Below, piece by piece: positions 41,859-51,984 of a DNA stretch of 64,000 bases; the stretch's first letter is position 1; each line of letters starts with the position of its first letter. Below the pieces are notes generated by a model. It worked only from the letters and a program-made list of their open reading frames with translations, searched no databases and was not told the DNA's origin. The position numbers and the translations under genes are program-made. Source of the DNA: Chlorokybus atmophyticus (Eukaryota > Streptophyta > Chlorokybophyceae > Chlorokybales > Chlorokybaceae); NCBI GenBank assembly GCA_009103225.1, contig RHPI01002262.1:162612-226611 (forward strand), given 5' to 3'.

Positions 41859-44800
41859 TTACAGGATGAATTTTGAGAGGTCCGTCTTCAGCAACATGTC
41901 ACCCACACACGTTTGTATGTGGGCTTTGTCAATAACGACAGCTTGACCCACTTTCTCTGGAGCACTGCACCACAAAGAAGTCCCCTGAGCAACACACAGG
42001 CATACCATATGTGGGTTTATGCACTTGTTGTGTCTCGTTACCTGAAAGAAATGTCTTCCACTACTCGTTCAAGTATTGTGTGCAAGCGTCGAGCTCCAAT
42101 ATTCTCGACCGACCGGTTGACTTCAGCAGCCACGCGCGCAATCTCTCGGATGGCATCATCGGAGAAAGTCAGCGTGACGCCTTCAGTCTCCAGCAGCAGC
42201 TGCTGTTGCTTTATGAGGTTATTCTCTGGCTCTGTGAGAATCCTGTACAAATCCTGTGCCAACAAAAGAGGAAAGTAAGCCGGAGACAGCAAGCAACCTC
42301 ACACGCGGTGTCAAGTGCGTGAACATGCCTATGTGCATCTGACCTGGCGTGTGAGGCCCTTCAATTCAACGCGAATGGGAAGCCGGCCCTGAAGTTCGGC
42401 AAGCATGTCGCTGGGCTTGCAAGAATGGAATGCACCGCTTGCTATAAACAGAATGTGATCGGTGTTGACTGTACCATGCCGTGTCTGAATCGCACTGAAC
42501 ACAGAGCGAGGAAGTTGTTGGTATATAACAGCATGAATTCAATTGAAGATACAATGTTACTGTCCAACATGTCATACGCAGGAAGAAACCAACAACGGAA
42601 TACTGGTTCTGCACTGCACCTGCCCTCAATGATGGGTAGCAGGTCGCGCTGCACGCCCTCTGAACTGGCATCAGCACCGTGCAGATGGTCGGAGGGAGTC
42701 ACAATCTTGTCGATCTCATCAATGAAGACAATGCCGTCGGACTCGACCAACTGCCAGCACGGCATACCGCTTGGTTATGTTGCAAGGACTCATGTACAAA
42801 ACACATGCACTGCAGACAACCAACAACAAATGTCCACCTGAATGGCCTCCCTCTTAATTGCCTGATCATTCAGCAACCGTTCACCTTCCAAGTCCTCAAG
42901 CACTGGCCGCCACTCTGACACCTGGCATGATCAGAGTCAATGATTCACCGCCACATGCACAAACTCCATAGCATGGTGACAATAAAAGACACTTACAGTC
43001 ATTTTCTGCTTTTCGCCCGTGCCGCGCTTGAGAACCCTCAGCCCTCGTTCCAGAGAGTTCCAAAGCTCTGTGATGTCCCCGCCTTCCCCAAGCTATGGTC
43101 AATTGGCTGGTCAGTCGCGCACAGGTATTGCAATACAAGTCCACGGCGAACAAGTTGAGGCAATGGGAAGGTGTCAAGATGGGTACAGCTTACATTCACT
43201 TGTTTGCTTCGCGTCTCATTGGGAGACAGTTCTATTTCAATCTGCTGAGACTCAAGTCCACCCTGACGGAGGATAGCCCTGCCAGAAGCAGCGACGATGA
43301 GCAAGATTGAGAAATGACTAATCCGGCACAATCAGACCTCTGCATACCTGAAGCTTTCTCTGTCCCGGTCTTGTGTGCCAGCTGAGCTATGCGTTGCGCC
43401 AACGATGCCATCAAGTAAGCGATTTTCGACAGCCTGCGCTACCTGCTCTTTCAGCCTTGTCTTTGCCTGCAATGCACAGTAGTGACAAGTAATGCAGCTG
43501 CTGCTTGCGTGCAAGCATTATGCAAACATAGTAACCTGCAGTGGTTGAACACCACACCTTTTGCCGCGTCAACTGAATTGCAATGTCTGCAAGATCACGT
43601 ATAATCTGATCTACGTCTCGCCCGTGAAAGCCAACCTCTGTGAACTTTGTGGCTTCAACCTGTGATGTGACTGCATGTAAGTTCATGTTCATAGCACACG
43701 TTCAACATAACCACATCACATGCCTTGATGAAGGGTGCGTCAGCAAGCTTTGCGAGCCTGCGTGCAATCTCTGTTTTCCCACAACCCGTTGGTCCTGAGC
43801 GCGGATGCATCGGTTAGGCCTACACACATAAACCCAACAGACACAACGGCATTGCTGCGAGAGGAAATGCTGCACACTAATGCACCTATCATCAGGATGT
43901 TCTTGGGCACAACCTCGTTGCGCAGTCCAGCTGGCACTCGATGCCTTCTCCAGCGATTGCCTGCGAGTATGTACAACAGCTGTTTATGCTGACACATGCA
44001 CTCATGCACAAGCATGATTACCAGGCACTGCCTTGCTGCATTGTTGGCCTGAGATTGGCTTGCATGTGTAGTTTCCAACACATTTCAACGTACGCAGAGC
44101 GATTGCAACAGCACGCTTGGCCTCGGCCTGGCCAATGATGTGGCGATCGAGCTGCTCCACAACAGCTCTTGGCGTCAGCATATCCAAAGCTTCACTGTTG
44201 CTCCAAGCTGCCGCACCGTTGTCTCCTCCCCGGCCAAAGGTAGGAGGACTCTCGAAGACATTATCAAGCCCATCACTGTCTCCATCATCCACGTCAACCC
44301 TATAAAACAGTAAAACCAATCATGTATAAGCAAACAACTAACGCATCAAATCCGTGACTAGCTGCACTGAAGGGCATGTGTTCTGTACCAGAGGCGATAT
44401 CATGTTTAAACAACTGTGTGTAGACGCTGAGTATCATGGTACGCGCGATTGCCTTGCAACTGAGAGTCTCCCATGAACGAAGCACAACATGGCACTGAAC
44501 TGACGCTTGTCTGCGCTGCGCTGCCAGCATGCATGCTCAATTGTCAAGCAACGGAAGACAGCTAGAAATGGTTGTGTAGGTACATAGAGGCATATGACAA
44601 CGATTTCAATGCCTGTCACCACCTGATTGCATGAAGATGTAACACCTAGCATGCAAGTATCCCAGTAACTGAATACTCCACGCTTCATGCATGCCAGCTG
44701 TCACACACACCATTGCAATATTCATGTAACACACACCCTGAAGCAGCAAGCGGCCGGCTTGTCGCAACAAAGCTCCTGCTGCTGCGGTAGGCAGCGGTAA

Positions 44801-44939
44801 GCCCTTGTGCTGAAGCCTGCGCTGATGTGGTGGCGGTCGTAGCAGCGGCGTTGCGCAGCACCGCAGACGACGATGATGAAGCCGGCAGCAGGGCGGAGCG
44901 AGCCAGCGCCGGCAGCGCCCTCGCCGCCCGCAACGCCAT
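41859..44939 (-). CDS. HSLU: HslU (ClpY) AAA+ unfoldase of the organellar HslUV protease
   Basis: Thirteen exons join to 544 residues: 44,939-44,737; 44,299-44,094; 43,960-43,886; 43,794-43,724; 43,659-43,558; 43,466-43,348; 43,278-43,200; 43,092-42,997; 42,921-42,838; 42,750-42,620; 42,494-42,344; 42,253-42,042; 41,964-41,859. The first about 70 residues ([19 protein letters not shown]) form an Arg/Ser/Ala-rich targeting sequence, probably mitochondrial. Then come [17 protein letters not shown], Walker A GPTGCGKT (about 162-169), the pore region [12 protein letters not shown], an I domain, Walker [10 protein letters not shown] (about 351), [18 protein letters not shown], sensor-2 NIGARRLHT, and the C-terminal tail LSKFIL that docks to HslV. 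The pore motif is GFHG instead of the usual GYVG. The intron after exon 4 has a GC donor. The partner HslV is not in the window. Confidence 0.93.
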
Positions 44940-45137
44940 GGACGTCCTTCGCCACTCCTTATTGCTTGCTTGCCTTTTGGCCCTCCAGCGTAACGCTGCA
45001 CTAGCGTCACGCCAGCATGACGTTGCATCTTGCGTGATGCCATTACTACCACGGCACTATCACGTTGCAGTCGACCCGTCACACCAAAACGCAGCAAGTG
45101 TGACGCTGGTTGCAGTGTGACGCTTGTCAGGCCAAGC
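44940..45137. promoter_or_regulatory. Divergent promoter, HslU / OSGEP
   Basis: Only 198 bp separate the two opposite ATGs, with no TATA box seen. It contains short inverted GCGTCACGCCAGC-type repeats and repeated TGACG/CGTCA motifs (about 45,008-45,020, 45,100-45,122) resembling ASF-1/CRE sites. Confidence 0.5.
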
Positions 45138-47418
45138 ATGGCGAGCAACGGCGGCGGCGGCGGTGGTGGTGGGGAGCTGCTGGCGCTGGGCATTGAGGGC
45201 TCGGCCAACAAGATTGGAGTTGGTGTCGTCCGGCTGGACGGCTCTATCCTCGCCAACCCCCGCAAGACCTACATTACCCCTCCCGGCCATGGCTTCCTGC
45301 CCAAGGAGACCGCTGTCCACCACCAGCGTGAGGTGCGCCTTGCTATGCTTTATATGCACAGACAAGCTTCACGTTGCATTCTGGAAGAATCAGTAGATCT
45401 GCGTGCAATTGAAGCATCACCGGTTGAACTGCTCAGCTGCTTGGCCTGTGCCGTTAGGGTGCTTTAGCAGGACATCTTACCTTCTGCATGACAGCTGTAT
45501 GCTGGCTGCATGCTTCTCTCTCAAGCTTTCTCTCCTGTGCGGTTTGGTTGAGTTCTCTGTGGTTATAGTTGCTGCAAGCTGTAATTTTGCATATCCACCC
45601 AAGCTGCATGGCGGTGCGCAGGTGCTCAGTGTGGTGGAGGCGGCGCTAGAGGAAGCGGGCGTCACTCCGCAACAACTGGACTGCCTGTGCTACACAAAAG
45701 GGCCGGGGATGGGCGCCCCGTTACAGGTATGCAACGCATTGTTGAAGGCGCATTGTTGATCTGTTGTAGTAATGCTACGACAGCACTCTGCTGAATTTCG
45801 AGTATGGTCAGGGCCAACTCGGCACTTGCGCTTAGACTGCTGTCAGTTGGTATGCGTGCGCGCATGCATGTGCAAAGTGAGTGGTGGCACGTGTGCACGT
45901 GAGTGGGTGCGCGCATCAAGGATTACCCTTTTCCATACCAACTACTTCAGCTCACTTAGGAGCCATAAACTATTCCCCTCATTCTGCTTTCAGGTGGGTG
46001 CAATTGTCGTGCGGGTGCTGTCGCAGCTGTGGAACAAGCCGATTATCGGTGTAAACCACTGCGTGGCGCACATTGAGATGGGTCGGATAGTCACGGGTGC
46101 TGAGGATCCAGTCGTGTTGTATGTTTCCGGCGGCAACACACAGGTACTGTAGGCACAAAGCTGCGCACATACTTGTGTAACTGCAGTGTAGGTGAGGGCG
46201 ATGCGTGTTTGTTACAGGTCATTGCTTTCGCAGAGGGCAAGTATCGCATCTTTGGTGAGACCATCGACATCGCTGTTGGCAACTGTCTGGACAGATTTGC
46301 CCGCGTGCTGAACCTATCAAATGACCCCTCTCCCGGTTACAACATTGAGCAGCTAGCCAAGCAAGGCAAACAGGTGACCTTATGTCTCTCATGACTATAA
46401 TTATGCATATGACTGTATCCGCATATGCTCTGTCGCACATGCTTTCATGTCCTGGACGCATTTTGCAAGGGGTATAACACCCAGTATGTGCTCGCCTCAA
46501 ACGTTTCCTTTCACAAGATAATGCAATGTCTGTGTTGGCTGCTACTGTTGAGATTTGATCATTCTCTTGCAGTTTGTGGAGCTGCCATATGTCGTGAAGG
46601 GGATGGATGTGTCGTTTAGCGGCATTCTGACGTATGCTGAGTCAGTCGCCACGGAGAAGTTGCAAAAGGGAGAGTGTACGCCTTCCGACCTGTGCTTTTC
46701 CTTGCAGGTGACATTTGCAATTCCCACGTACTTGCGCAAATGCTCAGTCACATGCGTGCACACATACATGCACACATACCAGCTCATGCACGCAAGCATC
46801 CGCGCACGCAAGCACGCACGCACGTCCATGCGCAAGCCATGTGCATGTATTTGCGCTTTTAAGACATGCTTGTTATGCAGGAAACTCTATTTGCGATGCT
46901 TGTCGAGATTACAGAGCGAGCCATGGCGCACTGTCGCAAGAGGGATGTGCTCATAGGTAAGCGCTGCATCGTCATTGTTGCACTTCAAGAAGCCATAACC
47001 ATCAATGCTCACAAATTGCTTTCGCCTACAGTGGGAGGGGTCGGTTGCAATGAGAGGTTACAGAAGATGATGAGCATAATGGTGTCTGAAAGGGGAGGTT
47101 ACTTGTATGCTACGGACGACAGATACTGCGTCGACAACGGCGCTATGATTGCGTACACTGGCTTGCTTGCATACAGGTGGGTGTTACGCTTGGCTGTCTT
47201 GCTTGATTTTGCTTTGTAATAAACTGACGGCTTGCTCTGTTTGTATCTGATATTACCTACTGAGTTAATGTTAACTGTTGATATGTGTTTTGCACAGTCG
47301 GGGCCAAACAACGCCACTCTTGGATACAACTTGCACGCAGCGGTTCCGGACGGATGATGTGCTAGCCGTATGGAGGGATCAACCACCTGTGTTACCCAAG
47401 CCAGTGCCAGCGAGCTAA
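45138..47418 (+). CDS. OSGEP: OSGEP/Kae1, KEOPS tRNA threonylcarbamoyltransferase
   Basis: Eight exons (45,138-45,332; 45,622-45,726; 45,994-46,143; 46,218-46,373; 46,573-46,707; 46,881-46,956; 47,032-47,176; 47,298-47,418) give 360 residues, close to the usual 335-350. After a Gly-rich start, [28 protein letters not shown], the metal-binding HCVAH (His122 and His126), [63 protein letters not shown] and [10 protein letters not shown] all match the eukaryotic cytosolic form. The enzyme transfers threonylcarbamoyl to A37 of ANN-decoding tRNAs. No targeting peptide is seen, so this is the KEOPS paralogue rather than the mitochondrial one. All introns are GT-AG and mostly phase 0. Confidence 0.95.
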
Positions 47419-48278
47419 TAACGTGTAAAGTTTGGCACATCAACCTGAAAAGCAGTACGCTCAATAACACACAAGCCAGTGGTGCAGCACACCGCAGTAC
47501 CTGCCAGTTCGCAGTACCTGCCAGCAAGTTAGGAGTGGTGGGGGCAGCCACGTAGCTGTCTTAAGTGGTTCTGATTAAGGCTGCGCGGGAGTCACTTAGA
47601 GAGCGCTTTGTGCTTGGATGCGCACGATGGCAGCAAGCGCTCAGCAAGAACCAAAAACACTGGCTTGCTGCATCATCTGTATTCGTGCTGACCACTTGCT
47701 GAATTCATTGCTTTTGGTACTTTTCAGTTCGGCAAGTTTCGTACAAAGGCTCAGGAAGTTCTACAAAGTTGCGCCCCTATACTAGTAGGTTGATAAATTG
47801 ATGGCCACCCTACGCAAAACCACTGCAAGATGGCACACATTCCTGCCTGTAAGCTGCACGCAGCCCTTGTCATTGCACATTGTGTGCTGGAATGGTGGTG
47901 TAAACACATCATATATGTACATAAAGTGCTGCATGCAACTGTGCATGCGCATCATGGTGTCAGCAACTTACAAGGGAATGAGATGCAGCCACACTACCTA
48001 ATGCTTTGTGCCCACACTGGCACACCTCTTGTTGCGAGACCTGCAATCATGTAGACTGCAAACCCACTACACCATATACAAGCAACAATGGACCATTGCA
48101 ACAATTTCCACATACACGACTTCAATGCGTCCTGTTAGTCACACCATTTGTGCCCTGCATTGTACCAGTCCGACTGCTGCTGCGACGCACCGGCGACCTG
48201 CCGCGTTAACAATGTCGAGGTCAGCACCGCATGACCAAGGATTTATTGTCACCCGGATGTTGTTGACTCAATATGTAC
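47419..48278. other. Tail-to-tail intergenic region
   Basis: Between the 3' ends of OSGEP (+) and the dynein light intermediate chain gene (-). A TGTAA lies a few bases after the OSGEP stop. No further gene is seen. Confidence 0.55.
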
Positions 48279-51200
48279 TTACTGCTTGGGTGCAGCCTTG
48301 CTCGCGCTGGTATTCCCAGTCTCATCCAACTGTTGTTGTTGCTGCTCCTGTTTGCGCGCGGCTCGCAACAGCTCCAGCTCTTGCTCCTTTTGCGCGCGAC
48401 ACACATCCACAGCCGGCTCAGCATACAACGCCGCATCCATCACCCTGCACGGTACAAGAAACACAGTGAACTGATGAACAGCACTAAAACCAACAACAAC
48501 AGTCCATACATGACAGCGGACATTATACAAACACCAACAATCTCCCACCATCGTGGCACGCGGGATTTTTCTTCGGGTAGAAAGGTGCGCGCGTAGAGGG
48601 CTTGCCATTCAGGGAGTTGGGCGGAGGGTGCGATGGTGTCAGCGGCACCGGGGACATCCGCATTGGCTCCCCTCGGCCGCCCGATGTCACGAAACCGATC
48701 TGCGCCAGCTGGCACTACCAACGGATTCATGTAGTCCCTTTCAACCACCTTGCACGGCGCCCTGCACCCGATATCAACACCATTACTATCAATGTGTGCG
48801 GCAAAAAGGAGACCTGATCCCCGACAACACGCAGCAACACCTGCCTGCAATGTTACATATGTATGCATCATACTTTGTGCAAGACTATGACCCAATAAGC
48901 GCTAATGCTGTGAAGAAGGACATAACCCTCTTCACAGCATTAGCACGTGGTGAACTGAACGTTGTCGTCTCATCTGGTATGCGTGTGCTCTTGTTCCTTA
49001 CAAGTTGAAAAGGTGGTGAGCAAGTGTGGCCCTGAAGGCCGTCATGAGGGCACGCAGCTGCGCACCCTGCTTTGGGTCTGTGGAGGACGGCACAGCCGTC
49101 AGCCCACTTGTGTACAGCAGGGACGCGCCGTGCAAATGCGCAACAAAGCGCAAAGCCCTCGCCATAACCTGCAAACATGTTTTGAGTTACGCACGCAGCC
49201 CTGCAAGTGCAAGCAGAAATGTGCACACACGTGCACGCATGCCCGCACCCATATGCATACACACACAGATTCACACGCACATGCGCATGCGCACGCACTA
49301 ACACACCAACATGCACGCATGCACGCACATGTACACGAACACACATCGTATGCACCTTGCGCTCCTCTGCATCTCTGTCCCGGAATGCATCCCATTTGTT
49401 GGCGATAATGACGATCGGCACCGGAGACAATGTGACAGCATCCTTATCTTCATGGGCAGGACCAAACAACCTCTGGCAGTCGTCACATTGTCAGCTTCAA
49501 GACTTTACAACTCCATAACCACTGCGCTCCGATGGCATGGACGGATGTGTGCAACAACAATGTCTACACTGACTGCAATATGAACGGAATATTTTATGTT
49601 ACCATCAAAGTAGTTTTTCCAGTATTACCAGTTGACAATTGAAACAACACGTGCATGTACGTTGTGTCTAGCATGTATTCGTATGTGTCACACAGTGTGC
49701 ACATGCTTGTAAGTGCATACCTGTAAGTGCATACCATGTACATGTGCCTGTGCGTGTCGTGAATACACATACACACGCACGCACATGGGTGTACATGTTA
49801 CAATATGAGTACACATGCAGGCAAAGAGCCCGTACGTGTGCATCTATCGTAGATAAACCATGTGCAAGTATACGTATATACGCAATGCATTGCCAAACAC
49901 CAACAAACCAATCACAAGGAGATGTGACCTCTTACTTGCGCGCGTGCAAGGACTTGATCCGGGAGTCGGCTGCCGTGTCTTGATAGGGACTTGACGATGG
50001 CGGCGATGCGGCCTTTGATGGCAGCAAGCCACTCCAGCAGGCAACCAAGCGCGTCGCCGGGCCGGCTAAGGTCGAGGACGATCACGCAACAACTGCACGC
50101 AAAGGCCGCCGGCGCCAGGAGACACCTCTCCCACCTCGCCGCGGGGCCGCCTCCTACCTGATCAGAGGGGTTGGATTGAGATTAGTGTGTTGACTGCTTG
50201 CGCTCAAGAACAATGCGACTGGACAGAACATCCACACGCACACAACATTCTGTACTCGTGAAACAGTCTACAGAAAGAGTTCATGCCGTCCTCTACTGTG
50301 CTTGTGCTATGCGATCAATTGCTGTATCGGGCTCATCATGCGCTAAGACTGCCACTGAAGCTGTTGTCTATGTCCAACATGAAGTTGTGGATGCTGTGAC
50401 AATGGTATATCCTTTCTGAGATTTGTGTGCATTCAGTACAGTAAGCATTTGGCGAGCTTGCATGTGCACATCAGTGAGGTTACGTGTGTGGTGCCTGTGT
50501 GGATGCAAATGCACTCGTGCACGAGCAACACGCGTAAGTGTGAATGCAAGGTCATAACCTTATAGGACCCAATAACCAGCACCGTGAATAACGCGCACAC
50601 ATATGCGGCCACGCTACAATATCCATACAGTCTATACCTACAGGTGCGTGTGCTCACACGCGCACTCACGCACATGCACGCATACGCCCGTGGACCCACC
50701 CCCCNTGCGAGTGTGTGTGCCACACATGCACATGGGCATGTGCGTGCATGCATGTGGGTGGGCGGTTGCGCATGCGCGCGCATGTGTGCATGTGTGCGTG
50801 TGTGCGTGGGTATGCGAGCACATACGCACGCACACTCACACACTCACACCCACCCACACACACACACACAAACACACGCGTGCCCCGCTCCCCGCGCGTG
50901 CACGTGTGCACTCGCGCAGACGCCACTGTATGTTGTGGGACTTGTACCAATATACGCATCAGCAGAGTCGAACACACATGCACATTGGCCAGGTTAAGAG
51001 CAGGTACACAATAAATACACTCGTGTGCTTGGCAAAGATTCTTTGCCAAGCACACAAGTGCGTGTGCGTGTGCGCGCGTGGTAGGCGACACGATCTTCTG
51101 TGCATGGTGTGAGTGTGTACAACTGTACATTGCGCCAAGAAAGCAGCAATGCAATGCCAAAGTGTTTGCTGTTGTCCATGCAATGCAAGACAAGCAAGTG

Positions 51201-51546
51201 AAGGGTTTGGTCAAGTTTAATTGCAGGTTGTATGAGTTTGTGTTGCTTTGGTAACTCATCAGATCAGTGGTTTCGATGCTTTCTCATTACTTTTCCAAAC
51301 GCACACCTCCCAGATATGCGCAACGTCCCGGCGGTCAAGTGTGTTGTGGCGGGCGTAGCTGTAACTAAGGCCGTGGGTGGGCTTGTACGACGACGACGAG
51401 GCGGCGGCGGATCTGTCGTCCCCCTCAGTGAACCTCTGCAGGAGTGTGCTCTTGCCAGCGCCAGCCGCCCCAACGCAATACAAATGCGGATCAGGCCTCG
51501 CCTTCGTAGCCTTCACCTCCTCAGCAGCAGCAGCCCACAGGTCCAT
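48279..51546 (-). CDS. DYNC2LI1: Cytoplasmic dynein-2 light intermediate chain (IFT)
   Basis: Six exons (51,546-51,307; about 50,157-49,936; 49,472-49,356; 49,168-49,002; 48,761-48,549; 48,444-48,279) join to 374 residues; human is about 350. A Ras-like fold shows Walker A GAAGAGKST (26-34), LSYSYARHN, DVAHIWE, CCVIVLDLSRPGD, and the G4-like NKWD (about 179). These are followed by ALRFVAHLHGASLLYTS, as in DYNC2LI1. The C-terminus has ELxQLPEW-like sequence (APSAQLPEWQALYARTFLP) and a charged coiled-coil segment (AQKEQELELLRAARKQEQ). The protein (D1bLIC in Chlamydomonas) supports retrograde intraflagellar transport. Exon 2 is the least conserved part. The Met at 51,546 is the first ATG before the Walker A. 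Confidence 0.88.
48901..48944. repeat. Perfect 16-bp stem hairpin in a dynein intron
   Basis: GCTAATGCTGTGAAGA (48,901-48,916) and its exact complement (48,929-48,944) flank a 12-nt loop in intron 4. Confidence 0.95.
50640..50900. repeat. CA/TG low-complexity region with one N
   Basis: GTGTGC/CACACG-rich sequence in intron 1 of the dynein light intermediate chain gene, with an unresolved base at 50,705. The overlapping open frames are compositional. Confidence 0.9.
51018..51060. repeat. Near-perfect hairpin in dynein intron 1
   Basis: CTCGTGTGCTTGGCAAAG and CTTTGCCAAGCACACAAG pair with one mismatch around a 3-4 nt loop. Confidence 0.9.
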
Positions 51547-51984
51547 ACACTCCTCCTCCTCCTCCTCCTTCACCGCCGCCGCCTCCTAAACTGTCCAATC
51601 CGTGTACTTTTTGATCTCCTAAACCCTAAACCCTCAACAACAACCTGGATACGGATCGATAAAGTTGGTACCGGTCGTCATCGACAGAACAGGTTACCGT
51701 CCGACCCGATCAGAGATGCGATCGCTACAGACCGGTTGACGTGGCAGCTGACCTGAATCCGACGCTGTGCATATCTATTGACTCCAACATTAGCTTCAAG
51801 CTGCTTGAATCGGTCAAAAGAATGACACACACATCGAGTCGCCAAATCACTGCAGTTTGTGCCAAGTGAACTAACCCATACTGCTTATCTGTGCCTGTGG
51901 TGGTCTTGTCGTGCTCGGCTGCGGCGGTGTTGTTGGCGAGGACACCGCCAGAGGGGTTGTCCTGCTGCTTGTTCTTCTGCTGCC
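51547..51984. promoter_or_regulatory. Divergent promoter with telo-box, dynein LIC / SMP protein
   Basis: The 438-bp interval between opposite start codons contains a double telo-box AAACCCTAAACCCT (51,621-51,634), near the dynein side. It also has CTCCTC repeats encoding the untranslated leader or extreme N-terminus, and CGATCAG/ATCGATAA-type short palindromes. A shared promoter is inferred. Confidence 0.5.

Noticed and set aside
50433-51112. His/Thr/Cys/Val-rich frames on both strands
   Set aside because: CA/TG low-complexity DNA inside dynein intron 1, with an N at 50,705.
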